Source of the DNA: an uncultured Aquimarina sp. | GTDB taxonomy: Bacteria > Bacteroidota > Bacteroidia > Flavobacteriales > Flavobacteriaceae | Assembly: GCA_947497175.1 (NCBI GenBank) | Contig: CANMFM010000013.1 | Span: 1-64,000, forward strand | Reading direction: 5' to 3' | Length of the DNA stretch: 64,000 bases | In this document: positions 16,709-27,007 of the stretch, in pieces | Position numbering within the stretch: the stretch's first letter is position 1 | Layout: the number at the start of each line of letters is the position of its first letter | Notes under the pieces: model-generated | Told to the model about the DNA's origin: nothing | The model's input: only the letters and a program-made list of their open reading frames with translations | Databases searched by the model: none | Made by a program: the position numbers and the translations under genes

Positions 16709-17236
16709 ATGGGCAAACTTCTTAAAATTGGTTGGTATGTTCTATACGTTAGATCACGCCATGAAAAAAAAGTCGATAATTTATTGAAAGAAAGTGGTTT
16801 AGAGTCCTTTCTTCCTTTGGTAAAAACCGTTAGAAAATGGAGTGATAGAAAGAAATTAATTGAGGCTCCTCTCTTTCCGTCATATGTTTTTGTAAAGATT
16901 AACTCGGCAAAAGACTTCTATAAAGCCTCTTCTATCGAAGGAGCTTGCACCTTTGTGCGATGTGGTGGTCAGTACGCATTGGCAAAAGAAGATGAGATTC
17001 AGAAAATAAAACTTTTTCTGGGATCTAATGATATCACCAATATTAGCAACGACAGGCATGATCTGGAGATTGGAGAGATTATGCAAATTCAATACGGATC
17101 CCTTGCCGGATTAGAATGTGAAGTACTAAAGATAAACAATGAGAATAAAATATTGGTTAGGTTAAACTCTATTAATCAGAGTATTACTGCAACAATACCT
17201 CCTCAGTTCTTGTCAAAAATTTCAAAAGCAGTGTAA
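16709..17236 (+). CDS. Specialised NusG paralogue (UpxY/RfaH/LoaP-type transcription antiterminator)
   Basis: A 175-residue protein with an N-terminal NGN domain (about 8-105: WYVLYVRSRHEKKVDNLL, FLPLVKTVRKWSDRKKLIEAPLFPSYVFVKI) and a C-terminal KOW-like domain (about 120-170: IGEIMQIQYGSLAGLECEVLKI). Proteins of this family bind paused RNA polymerase and let it read through long operons. UpxY does this for Bacteroides capsule loci, LoaP for polyketide loci in Firmicutes and TaA in myxobacteria. It is the first gene of an operon of more than 45 kb behind a long leader, and its stop overlaps the next ATG by one base (TAATG). It is almost certainly the operon's own processivity factor. Confidence 0.9.
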   Translation: MGKLLKIGWYVLYVRSRHEKKVDNLLKESGLESFLPLVKTVRKWSDRKKLIEAPLFPSYVFVKINSAKDFYKASSIEGACTFVRCGGQYALAKEDEIQKIKLFLGSNDITNISNDRHDLEIGEIMQIQYGSLAGLECEVLKINNENKILVRLNSINQSITATIPPQFLSKISKAV

Positions 17237-19320
17237 TGAAAAATAAAAATTCAAAGGTACAGAGTGATAATCGGTTAGGTTATCACATACCAGAAACTAA
17301 TCAAATAGAGTTTGCTACTTATGTACATACTATTGGAGAACATAGAATTACTACTGCTCCTATTTTTTATGGAAGAGATGATCATCAATCAACTTATAAT
17401 GGATACCGAATAGAAATTAAAGAGATTGAGAAATCCATTCAGCGTATTAATATATATATAGTTGATTGTTATGTGCGTGTTGATACAGTTGACAATACAC
17501 CCGCTTTGATTGCGTACCTTATAGCTAATGAGTCTTTTGTAAATATAACGACCTTAACAATTAAACTGAAAAGATATTTGCCGGATTATATGATTCCGAC
17601 TCACTTTGTAGTTATAGATGCAATTTCTCTTCTCCCAAATGGTAAAATTGACGTAAAAAAACTGCCCAATCCTGAGTTTAGTGCTAGTAAAGATGTTATT
17701 ACGTTACCTTCTACACGTGAAGAAAAAAATATAGCTGCAATCTGGAAAGAATTACTGAAATTGGATGAAGTAGATGTAAACGTTAGTTTTTTTGAATTGG
17801 GAGGACACTCATTACTTGCTAACGAATTTGTGAATACCATACGAAATGAAAAAGGAATTGATTTATCTATTGAAGATTTTTATAAATTTCCGACTATTCA
17901 AGGAATTAGCAAATTAGTTCCTTCTTTACAAAAAAAAACAAACAATAAGATAGATGCATCTGATTTAGAGCTTTATCCATTATCCTTTTCTCAACAAGCG
18001 ATTTGGTCTTTGGATCAAGCAGACGCTACTCATGAATTTTGTTACGAATCCAGGGCAATTAAGTTAAATGGCACTATAGATTATTTTCTAATAGAAAAAA
18101 CATTTTGTAAACTTATAGAGAAACATGAGATCTTAAGAACGGTTTTTGAACTCATTGAAGGTGAACCTTTTCAAAAGATTTTACCTCCATATATATTTAG
18201 TATTCCGGTAACGAATTATATAGGATTGAAGAAAAAGGATCAGAAAAAGATAATTTCTGATCGTCTTAAGACGATTAAGGAAGTCTCTTTTGAAGTTGAA
18301 AAAACACCGCTTTTTAGAGCAGAAATACTAAAATTTTCTATTACAGATAACGTTCTTGTGTTTTGTAGCCATAATATGATTCTTGATAAGTGGGCGCAAA
18401 GAATTTTGTTTAAGGATTTTGTAGATATTTATAATGAATTAAAGAGAAATCCAGATTTTGAGATAAAAAAACCAAAAGCAAGTTATAAAGATTATTCCTT
18501 TTTGGAAAAAGAGAACCTAAATGAAGCCGCTCTTATCAAACGATTAGATTTTTGGAAAGATAAGTTTGATGGTTTTTCAAATAAGCAACTTATACCCGCA
18601 GATAGTATTCGTCCCAATAAACGTCCCAAGACCAGAGGAGGGATACCTTATACATTTTCACTAGAGTTCTCTGAGAAATTAAGACAGTTTTCTGAACTGC
18701 AAAATGTTTCCTTATTCATTACTATGATTACAGCTTTTAAAGTAATGTTGAGTACGTATAGTAAGCAATATGATATTTGTATTGGGACTTCAACAATAAA
18801 TAATTTCTACCAAGGATATCAAGAAGTTTTAGGGGTTACATTAAATACAATACCATTAAGAAGTAGTTTCAATTATGATAGCAGTCTATTAGAAGCTTTA
18901 AACCATGTTAAAAAAACATGTTTAGATGCATATGCATGCGGTGATACTCCTTTCGAAAAAATTGTGGATACAGTATGTCCAGATAGAAAATTCAATCCTC
19001 AGGCTTTATTTAGATATATGTTCAGTTTTATTGACTTTCCGATACGAAATATGTCATTGTTAGATGCAGAAATCGAAATCATAAAAGAACATAGTGAACC
19101 ATCAACGTTTGATATTAATATAGTTGTTAATACAACACTAGAGCAAGCTGATTTTTCTTTGGTGCATCCAACCGATAGAAAGATCTCTTTAGAATGGCAA
19201 TATAATTCTGATATTTTTGAACCAACAACTATGCAGCATATGTTGTCAATGTATCTTAGAACGCTTAATGAGCTTATCACCAAACCTGATCAACCTCTTG
19301 GAAACATTTCCATCATTTAG
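17236..19320 (+). CDS. Truncated NRPS protein: A-domain C-terminal subdomain, carrier domain, degenerate condensation domain
   Basis: A 694-residue protein. Residues 30-145 match only the end of an adenylation domain: motif A8 as YGRDDHQSTYNGYRIEIKEIE and motif A10 as LLPNGKIDVKKLP. Motifs A1-A7 are absent. A carrier domain follows with FFELGGHSLLA (Ser192 for phosphopantetheine), then a condensation-like domain (about 245-694). There the HHxxxDG motif reads HNMILDK (379-385): the second, catalytic His is Asn and the Gly is Lys. The protein therefore cannot activate an amino acid and probably cannot condense by the usual mechanism. The frame is intact and translationally coupled to the NusG-like gene, so it may be a retained scaffold, a trans-loaded carrier or a decaying remnant. 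Confidence 0.85.
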   Translation: MKNKNSKVQSDNRLGYHIPETNQIEFATYVHTIGEHRITTAPIFYGRDDHQSTYNGYRIEIKEIEKSIQRINIYIVDCYVRVDTVDNTPALIAYLIANESFVNITTLTIKLKRYLPDYMIPTHFVVIDAISLLPNGKIDVKKLPNPEFSASKDVITLPSTREEKNIAAIWKELLKLDEVDVNVSFFELGGHSLLANEFVNTIRNEKGIDLSIEDFYKFPTIQGISKLVPSLQKKTNNKIDASDLELYPLSFSQQAIWSLDQADATHEFCYESRAIKLNGTIDYFLIEKTFCKLIEKHEILRTVFELIEGEPFQKILPPYIFSIPVTNYIGLKKKDQKKIISDRLKTIKEVSFEVEKTPLFRAEILKFSITDNVLVFCSHNMILDKWAQRILFKDFVDIYNELKRNPDFEIKKPKASYKDYSFLEKENLNEAALIKRLDFWKDKFDGFSNKQLIPADSIRPNKRPKTRGGIPYTFSLEFSEKLRQFSELQNVSLFITMITAFKVMLSTYSKQYDICIGTSTINNFYQGYQEVLGVTLNTIPLRSSFNYDSSLLEALNHVKKTCLDAYACGDTPFEKIVDTVCPDRKFNPQALFRYMFSFIDFPIRNMSLLDAEIEIIKEHSEPSTFDINIVVNTTLEQADFSLVHPTDRKISLEWQYNSDIFEPTTMQHMLSMYLRTLNELITKPDQPLGNISII

Positions 19321-19506
19321 GTAAAATAGTACCAGCACATTGGTATATCATGTCTTTCAAGGACATATCACATCATTTAATTACAATTTATTATTCTCAA
19401 TATGCCACAAGGATTAAGCTGTGGTCAAAAAATCTGTTGTGAGTTTTTGAGAACTAAACATTGTAGGCTTTTATAATTCTAACATCTGTCAAATATTTCA
19501 TACATA
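19321..19506 (+). other. Intercistronic spacer with several small hairpins
   Basis: This 186-bp gap lies inside a codirectional operon. It contains TACCA/TGGTA, a 17-bp imperfect palindrome around ATGTC...GACAT, and CCACA...TGTGG arms. No promoter box or gene is evident. The structures could mark RNA processing or pausing, or be incidental. Confidence 0.3.
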
Positions 19507-22500
19507 ATGAATTCTTTAAGAAAATATAAGACACTTTCTCAAGTGCTCGAATTTAGAAAAGACTCAACGCGAGGAATCACCTTTATTGAAGGTAGCGAAA
19601 AAGAAAGTTTTCTTTCTTATCAGGACCTGTATCATAAGGCAATAAAAAAATTATCGTATTTGCAAAAGGAAGGGATAAAACCTCAGAACGAGTTGGTCTT
19701 CCAGATAAATGATAATGAAACATTTATTGTTTTATACTGGGCATGTATACTAGGTGGTATAATCCCGGTGCCACTAAGTATTGGAAGAAACTCAGAACAC
19801 AAACAAAAACTTTTCAATGTTTGGTCAATATTAGATACTCCTTATTTGGCAATTTCAGAAGATGAGATCAATAAACTGGATGCTTTTGATAATGAAGAGA
19901 AACTGGCAGAGATAAAAACAAAGATTATTGATGTTAAAGGTGAATATAGTACAGAAGATAATACAGTAATATATGATGCACAAGAAGATGATATTGCCTT
20001 TATTCAGTTTTCTTCTGGATCTACAGGAAATCCAAAAGGAGTGGTGTTAACTCATAAAAATTTGCTTACAAATATCTTAGATATCAGTACAGCTTCGAGG
20101 TATACAGAAGAGGATTCTATGATCAGTTGGATGCCACTTACACATGATATGGGACTTATAGGATTTCATTTGAATCCATTATTTATTGGGATGAATCATT
20201 ATCTCATGCCTACTGATCTTTTTGTAAGAAGACCATCTATATGGCTTGATAAGGCTAGTGAACATCAAGTATCCATTTTATGTTCTCCTAATTTTGGTTA
20301 TAAATATGTGCTGAAACACTGTAATGTTGATAGTTCAGAACAGTGGGATTTAAATGCCGTTCGTTTAATTTATAACGGAGCAGAGCCGATATCAGAAACC
20401 ATATGTGATCAATTCTTAGAAAGCCTAGCAAAGTATGGTTTAAAAAAATCTGCAATGTGCCCGGTGTATGGTTTAGCAGAGGCAAGTCTGGCAGTAACCA
20501 TATCAAATCTTGAGGATACTATCGTTTCTTATTATTTTGATAGAGACCAACTTAAAATTGGAGATAAGATACATGTAACGGCTAAGCAAGAAAAAAATTC
20601 GGTATCATTTGTCAAAGTAGGAAAACCTATCAATCATTGTTCTTTACGAATTACCAACCAAGTCAATGAGCCGGTTAAAGACGAAGTCATAGGTAACATT
20701 CAAATCAAAGGACCTAATGTAACTTCTGGTTATTATAATAATGAAGAAGCCACAAAAAATGCAGTTCTCGAAAGCGGTTGGGTTATAACCGGAGACTTAG
20801 GTTTTATCAAAGATGGAGAACTTTATGTTACCGGTAGATTGAAAGACATTATTTTTAGCAATGGTCAAAACTATTACCCTCATGATATAGAACGCATAGC
20901 CGAAAAAGTAGAAGGAATCGAACTCAATAAGATTGCTTTTGGAGGTTTTTTTAACGCTAAAACTCAAAAAGAAGAAATCATCGCCTTCGTATTTCACAGA
21001 GGAAGTCTGGATAAATTTATTCCACTCATAACCGCATTAAAAGAAGTTGTAAATGCAGAAATTGGGTTAGAAATAAATAGCGTTGTGCCCATAAAAAATA
21101 TGCCTAAAACCACGAGTGGGAAATTGCAGCGTTTCAAGTTATTATCAGATTACAGAAATGGAATCTTCGACGAAATAAATGAGCAAATAAAGTCTTTGAT
21201 AACCGAAAAGAATTTCGACAATATAGTGCTGCCTGAAAATGAAAAAGAACATAGACTGCTAGCTATTTGGAAAAATGTTTTAGATTTTGAAAACATCAGT
21301 ATTGAAAAAAGTTTTTTTGAACTTGGAGGAAACTCACTAAAGGCAGCAGAAATGATGATGGCTTTGGTAAAAGAATTTCAAGTAGAAATCACTCCGGATG
21401 TTTTGTACAAATATCAAACAATAAGAGGTCTAGCCTCTGTATTATCAACATTAAAACCAAAAGAGTACAAGGCAATTCCTAAAGCTGAGGCTTCAGATTT
21501 TTATCCGGTTTCGAGTGCACAAAAAAGACTGTATTATGCATGGAAGATGGATAAAAAGAGTATAGCGTATAATACGCCTACAGCATTTAAAATACAAGGA
21601 CGAATAAATGCCGAAAAGTTAAAAAAGGTAATCAGTGAATTAGTAAATAATCATGATTCTTTGCGAATGGTATTTGATGAGAGACCAAATCCCGTTTTTA
21701 GCACCAGTACCATAAACGAAGTATCTATTGATATTAAGAATTGCGAAGATAATAACGTTCAAAACGAACTTCGCAAACTTGTGATGCCTTTTGATCTTAC
21801 AAGTGGACCATTATTTAGAATGGCAATCTTAAATACGGAACAAAAAGAGGCCATTCTGTTTTTAGATTTTCATCATATCATTTCGGATGGGGTATCGATT
21901 CATCATTTCGTAAAAGAAATGATATCGCGATACGAAGGTAAAATTGTAGAACCATTGAGTATTGGTTATGGTGATTATTGTACTTGGGAAAAGAACCGTA
22001 AAGATGAAGACGTTTTAACTTATAACGCATCGTATTGGAGTGATCAATTAAAGGGAGATTTACCAGAATTAAATATGGAGTTGGATTATCCAAGGCCACC
22101 AATTTTTGTTCCCAAAGGTGAGAAAATAGAGTTTGAACTTAATAATCAAACCACCACAAAATTAAAAACACTCGCTAAAGAACAAGGCTGTACTTTGCAT
22201 GCCTTAATGTTTACCATGTATCATGTGTTAATCGGCAAATATTCTGGGGCTAGCGAAACAATAATCGGAATACCAGTTGCAGCACGTCAGCATCCGGATG
22301 TACAAACTATGCAAGGAATGTTTGTTAATAACCTACCGATACGAAATGTAATACAAGGAGAAGAAACAATAACCGAAATTTTAAGAGGTGTTGACGAGCG
22401 CATCGCTAATGGTTTATTACATCAAGAGTATCCTTTTGATCAGATGGTTACTACTATAACTAATACTCAAAATGCCAGTAGAAATCCGATTTTCGATACT

Positions 22501-25500
22501 ATGTTTGTTTACCAAAACATGGGAACTACTACGGTTATTGGTCAAGACTTTACCTTATCAAGGTACTTTTTTGATCCAGGGTATTCTAAATTCGACATCT
22601 CAATGGAAGTTTTTGAAAATGACAAGGCTCTCAAATATGGTATAGAATATAATACCACATTATTTAAGAGAGACACCATCCTTAACTTTCAAAGATGTTT
22701 TGAAAATTTAGTCAAGGAAATTCTTAGAAATCCAGATGTCCCATATGCAAAATTATCATTACTAGATGCAAAAGAGGCTCATAAGTTTACCTACTTATTT
22801 AATAATGAAATTGAAACATATCCAGAAGAAAAGAGTGTATATCATCTGTTTGAAGAACAAGTGCAAAGAACTCCAAAATCTATAGCTCTGGAGTTTGGTT
22901 CCCAAACAATGACATATGAAGAATTGGATACCAAAGTAAATCAATTTGCTATGGTCCTCAAGGAAAAAGGAGTAGAACCTCAAAATATCGTAAGTATCTT
23001 GTTGCCTAGATCTTTTGAGTTGGTAATTACTATACTTAGTGTAATGAAAGTTGGAGGTATATATGTGCCATTAGATGTAGATTTACCCGAAGATCGAATT
23101 AGTTATATTTTAGGGCATAGTCAATGTAGTTTTCTTATAACCAGTATGGGTAAAGAATTCCGGATAGATTCTGATATTGCCAGTGCATTGCCAAGATGTA
23201 TTACTATAGATGAGATTACATCTTCAAAAGAAATTCTAAATACTAATATAGCATTAGAATACAGTTCTCAAAATCCGGCTTATATTTTATATACCTCAGG
23301 AACAACAGGTAAACCTAAGGGAGTAGTGGTTAAAAACTCATCTCTAACCAATTATATCTGTTGGGCTTCAGAAAAATATATCAAAGAAAAATCAGCTAAA
23401 TTTCCTTTGTATACATCAATATCATTTGATTTGACTGTGACCTCTATTTTTACGCCTTTAATTACAGGAAACACAATAGTTATATATGAAGAGGAACAGC
23501 AAGAAGTGTTAATAGAAAAGGTACTTAATGATGCTAATACTAGCATTGTAAAATTAACGCCTTCTCATCTAAAAATTATCAGAGAATTAAATCTAAAGAG
23601 TACCCATTCGATCAAAAGGTTTATAATCGGTGGTGAAGAATTGGAAACCTCTCTGGCAAAAGATATTTATGATCTATTTAACAAAGACATAGAACTTTAC
23701 AATGAATATGGCCCCACCGAGGCAACCGTTGGTTGTATGATTTATAAGTTCTCGGCAGATGATGATTTTAGAACTGTCCCTATTGGATATCCTATTAAAA
23801 ATACTCAAATTTATATACTGGATGAATATTTAAACCCTGTGCCTGTTGGTGTACGAGGAAACTTATATATCTCGGGTGATGGGCTGGCGTATGGCTATTT
23901 TGATAATGATCTTTTAACCGATGAGAAATTTATAGACAATCCATTTGTTGAAGGTCAAAAAATGTATCGCTCAGGAGATATTGCAGTAAGACGTGCGAAT
24001 GGAGTACTAGAGTACATTGGCAGATCCGACCAGCAGATTAAGATTAATGGTTATCGCATTGAAATTCCTGAAATTGAAAACTGTTTATTAGACCATCAAG
24101 ATATAAAACAGGCCGTAATCGTTTGTGATTATGTATCTGGAGAAAAGGCACTACATGCGTATTACAGAAGTACTGAAAATCAAGAAATAAGTTATTCAGA
24201 TCTGGTACGTTTTTTAGCAAATCGTTTGCCATATTATATGATTCCAAGATCGTATACGCATATCGAGAAAATGCCTTTAACCAAAAATGGTAAAATTGAT
24301 TATAAAGCACTGCCTGCTCCAGAGTTCAAAGACAATGATACAGAAAGAACAGTTTGTGAAAACGATATGGAGCAGACTATCCTGGATGTATGGCAAGAAA
24401 TATTTGGGACAGAAAATATTACGGTTACAGACAATTTTTTTGAATTGGGAGGCGACTCAATCAAGGCCGTTCAGATTTCTTCTAAATTAAACATGAGAGG
24501 CATTACTCTTGATGTAAAAGATATATTAACATATCAAACTATAGCCATTACAGCACCTTATGCTGATACTAACCATGAAAATGAAAAGTACGATCAGGGG
24601 TTCGTAGAAGGTCTAAAAGCTTTACATCCTATCGAAAGCTGGTTTATAAATCAAAAACAACCAAATCCTAACTATTATAATCAATCAGTTTTATTAAACT
24701 TTAATGAGCCCATAAATAATAAGGTGTTAACCCATGCTTTTATGAGGCTAATTAATCATCATGATGGATTAAGAATAAACTATAAGCAAGATGAGAATAA
24801 GATATGGTTTAATGAAGCGTACATTGACTATCCTTTCAAAATAGAAAGGCATAATATACATGCTGATGATCAATTATTTGAAGTTTGTACAACGATTAAG
24901 AACAGTATGGATATCGAAAATAGTTTGCTAATTAAAGCGGCTATTATTACCTATCCTGATTTTTCTGAACAATTATTCATTACAGCTCATCATTTGGTCG
25001 TTGATGGAATTTCTTGGAGAATTCTTCTTGATGATTTAAAGACAATTTATCAGTCTTTATTGTTAGGCGATGAACCCAAACTCCCGATGAAAACCATGTC
25101 TTTGCAAGAATGGCAAACTACGCTTACCAGCTTAGTACAAAAAACTAATTTTACAGCGAATGAAGTTGAGTACTGGAAAAATATAGAAGAAGAAGACTTT
25201 CAATTGCCATGTGATACAGAAACAAATGATTGGCGTTTTATAAATTCAAGACAAATAACAGTCAACCTTGATAAAGATCAAACAGCCCATTTGGTAAAGA
25301 AAGCACACGTATCCTATAAAACTAATATAGTAACACTCTTAAGCACAGCACTCTCATTAGCACTTCAAGAATGGATAAATAAAGAAGAATTTGTTATTCA
25401 ATTTGAAAATCATGGCAGACACTTAGAGAATGTTGATGTTTCTAGAACAAGTGGCTGGTTTACCGCGATGTATCCAGTAAAAATTGCATTAGTTCAAGGA

Positions 25501-25968
25501 ACCATAGACGATCAGATAAAAAGTATTAAAGAGCAACTTGTGAGCGTACCAAATAACGGATTGGGGTATGGTATTTCTAAATATATGAGAAATACAGAAC
25601 TAACAGATAGTGAGGAGAAGCTCTCAGAATTACGATTTAATTATCTAGGACAATTTGATCAGGAACTAACTAATGATCTATTTGAATTTTCGCAGGTATT
25701 TCACGGAAGTGAAGTCAGTCTTGAAAATATAGTAACAACCAAGCTTGAGATTAATGCGATGGTTGTTCAAGAAAAATTACAGATTTCTGCCAATTATAAT
25801 AGTAAGTTTCATAAAAACGAAACTATCTCGAAATTTCTGGAATCTTTCTTAATGAACTTATCCCTTATAATTGATCATACTAAAGATCAAAAAGAAATTC
25901 ATTTTACGCCTTCAGATTTTGAAACAATAGATCTGGAACAGGAAGAACTAGACTCTTTATTCTCGTAA
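19507..25968 (+). CDS. NRPS loading and first complete module: FAAL-PCP-C-A(Asn)-PCP-E
   Basis: A 2153-residue protein. A fatty-acyl-AMP ligase-like domain (about 1-560; FIQFSSGSTGNPKG, SWMPLTHDMGLIGFHLNPL) would load a fatty acid on PCP1 (FFELGGNSLKA, Ser610). Condensation domain about 660-1085 has HHIISDG and an LCL-type SSAQKRLYY opening. Adenylation domain about 1098-1600 has A3 YTSGTTGKPKG, A4 FDLTVTS and NEYGPTEATVGC. My by-eye ten-residue code is DLTKIGEVGK, which matches known Asn domains. PCP2 is of the epimerase-paired type (LGGDSIKA). A full epimerization domain follows (about 1706-2150; HHLVVDGISW, FNYLGQF). The expected product is N-acyl-D-Asn on PCP2, passed to the D-donor C domain that opens the next NRPS. 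Confidence 0.92.
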   Translation: MNSLRKYKTLSQVLEFRKDSTRGITFIEGSEKESFLSYQDLYHKAIKKLSYLQKEGIKPQNELVFQINDNETFIVLYWACILGGIIPVPLSIGRNSEHKQKLFNVWSILDTPYLAISEDEINKLDAFDNEEKLAEIKTKIIDVKGEYSTEDNTVIYDAQEDDIAFIQFSSGSTGNPKGVVLTHKNLLTNILDISTASRYTEEDSMISWMPLTHDMGLIGFHLNPLFIGMNHYLMPTDLFVRRPSIWLDKASEHQVSILCSPNFGYKYVLKHCNVDSSEQWDLNAVRLIYNGAEPISETICDQFLESLAKYGLKKSAMCPVYGLAEASLAVTISNLEDTIVSYYFDRDQLKIGDKIHVTAKQEKNSVSFVKVGKPINHCSLRITNQVNEPVKDEVIGNIQIKGPNVTSGYYNNEEATKNAVLESGWVITGDLGFIKDGELYVTGRLKDIIFSNGQNYYPHDIERIAEKVEGIELNKIAFGGFFNAKTQKEEIIAFVFHRGSLDKFIPLITALKEVVNAEIGLEINSVVPIKNMPKTTSGKLQRFKLLSDYRNGIFDEINEQIKSLITEKNFDNIVLPENEKEHRLLAIWKNVLDFENISIEKSFFELGGNSLKAAEMMMALVKEFQVEITPDVLYKYQTIRGLASVLSTLKPKEYKAIPKAEASDFYPVSSAQKRLYYAWKMDKKSIAYNTPTAFKIQGRINAEKLKKVISELVNNHDSLRMVFDERPNPVFSTSTINEVSIDIKNCEDNNVQNELRKLVMPFDLTSGPLFRMAILNTEQKEAILFLDFHHIISDGVSIHHFVKEMISRYEGKIVEPLSIGYGDYCTWEKNRKDEDVLTYNASYWSDQLKGDLPELNMELDYPRPPIFVPKGEKIEFELNNQTTTKLKTLAKEQGCTLHALMFTMYHVLIGKYSGASETIIGIPVAARQHPDVQTMQGMFVNNLPIRNVIQGEETITEILRGVDERIANGLLHQEYPFDQMVTTITNTQNASRNPIFDTMFVYQNMGTTTVIGQDFTLSRYFFDPGYSKFDISMEVFENDKALKYGIEYNTTLFKRDTILNFQRCFENLVKEILRNPDVPYAKLSLLDAKEAHKFTYLFNNEIETYPEEKSVYHLFEEQVQRTPKSIALEFGSQTMTYEELDTKVNQFAMVLKEKGVEPQNIVSILLPRSFELVITILSVMKVGGIYVPLDVDLPEDRISYILGHSQCSFLITSMGKEFRIDSDIASALPRCITIDEITSSKEILNTNIALEYSSQNPAYILYTSGTTGKPKGVVVKNSSLTNYICWASEKYIKEKSAKFPLYTSISFDLTVTSIFTPLITGNTIVIYEEEQQEVLIEKVLNDANTSIVKLTPSHLKIIRELNLKSTHSIKRFIIGGEELETSLAKDIYDLFNKDIELYNEYGPTEATVGCMIYKFSADDDFRTVPIGYPIKNTQIYILDEYLNPVPVGVRGNLYISGDGLAYGYFDNDLLTDEKFIDNPFVEGQKMYRSGDIAVRRANGVLEYIGRSDQQIKINGYRIEIPEIENCLLDHQDIKQAVIVCDYVSGEKALHAYYRSTENQEISYSDLVRFLANRLPYYMIPRSYTHIEKMPLTKNGKIDYKALPAPEFKDNDTERTVCENDMEQTILDVWQEIFGTENITVTDNFFELGGDSIKAVQISSKLNMRGITLDVKDILTYQTIAITAPYADTNHENEKYDQGFVEGLKALHPIESWFINQKQPNPNYYNQSVLLNFNEPINNKVLTHAFMRLINHHDGLRINYKQDENKIWFNEAYIDYPFKIERHNIHADDQLFEVCTTIKNSMDIENSLLIKAAIITYPDFSEQLFITAHHLVVDGISWRILLDDLKTIYQSLLLGDEPKLPMKTMSLQEWQTTLTSLVQKTNFTANEVEYWKNIEEEDFQLPCDTETNDWRFINSRQITVNLDKDQTAHLVKKAHVSYKTNIVTLLSTALSLALQEWINKEEFVIQFENHGRHLENVDVSRTSGWFTAMYPVKIALVQGTIDDQIKSIKEQLVSVPNNGLGYGISKYMRNTELTDSEEKLSELRFNYLGQFDQELTNDLFEFSQVFHGSEVSLENIVTTKLEINAMVVQEKLQISANYNSKFHKNETISKFLESFLMNLSLIIDHTKDQKEIHFTPSDFETIDLEQEELDSLFS

Positions 25969-26020
25969 AAACTTTTATAAAATATTCATTTTTCGAATTA
26001 TTAAGCTAAAAAACAATAAT

Positions 26021-27007
26021 ATGAAATCACATAATATACAAACAATTTCAGGTAAAAAAATGCTGTTACAAGTAGATGATAATCAAGGTACAGTTTTAGA
26101 TTGGTTAGATCAATATAAAGATGATATAGAAAGTTTTATTTCTACTAATGGAGCATTGTTAATTCGAGGTTTGGGAATTTCTAATGATAAAGAATTTGGA
26201 GATGCCTTGAAACTATTATTTGGTGAAGATTTGGCAAACTATACGTATAGATCCACTCCTCGTACCGAAGTAAATCAAAGTAATGTATATACCGCTACAG
26301 AATATCATGCTTCTGAGGTAATTCCCCAACATAATGAAAATGCATACTCAAATGCGTGGCCAATGCGTATTGGTTTCACTTGTTTAATCCCTGCTGATAA
26401 AATGGGAAATACTCCGATTTCAGATAGTAGAGAAGCATATCAAAAAATTCCTTTCGAAATAAGAGAAGAATTTGAAAGAAAAAATATCATGTATGTTAGA
26501 AACTATTCAGATATAGATTTACCTTGGGAAGAAGTATTTCAGACAAACAGTAGAGCAGAGGTAGAACAGTATTGTACTGAAAACAATCTAACGTTTGAAT
26601 GGACAGAGAATGGATTGAGGACTAGTCAGGTAAATCAGGCTACAATGATGCATCCAACGACAAAAGAAATGTTGTGGTTTAATCAGGCTCACTTATTTCA
26701 CTCTAGTAGCTTAGGTCCTGAAATCAAAGAAGGATTAATAGAACTATTAGGCGAAGAGAATTTACCCAGAAATTCATTCTTTGGTGATGGAACTCCAATT
26801 GACGAAGAAGCACTTTCGATCATAAGAAAGGTATTCGAAGAAACGAAGTTTTCTTTTCGATGGAATAAAGGAGATTTACTTCTTTTGGATAATATGCTGT
26901 ATACCCACGGAAGAGAACCTTATGAAGGAAATAGGAAAATACTTGTCGGAATGGCTCAAAAATACAGTTCTCAATTAGATCAAAGTATTGCATCAGCAAA
27001 TTTATAA
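26021..27007 (+). CDS. SyrP-like Fe(II)/2-oxoglutarate-dependent oxygenase (TauD/TfdA fold)
   Basis: A 328-residue protein with GALLIRGLGI, YRSTPRTEVNQSNVYTATEY and QHNENAYSNAWP, typical of the SyrP/TauD group found in NRPS clusters. The iron ligands should be His104 and Glu106 (HNE) and His296 (YTHGREPY). The acidic ligand is present, so it is a hydroxylase rather than a halogenase. Family members hydroxylate the beta carbon of carrier-bound Asp or related residues. Lying between two Asn-specific NRPS genes, it most likely hydroxylates a tethered Asn, but which of the four is unknown. It is 52 bp downstream of the FAAL-NRPS gene. Confidence 0.87.
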   Translation: MKSHNIQTISGKKMLLQVDDNQGTVLDWLDQYKDDIESFISTNGALLIRGLGISNDKEFGDALKLLFGEDLANYTYRSTPRTEVNQSNVYTATEYHASEVIPQHNENAYSNAWPMRIGFTCLIPADKMGNTPISDSREAYQKIPFEIREEFERKNIMYVRNYSDIDLPWEEVFQTNSRAEVEQYCTENNLTFEWTENGLRTSQVNQATMMHPTTKEMLWFNQAHLFHSSSLGPEIKEGLIELLGEENLPRNSFFGDGTPIDEEALSIIRKVFEETKFSFRWNKGDLLLLDNMLYTHGREPYEGNRKILVGMAQKYSSQLDQSIASANL

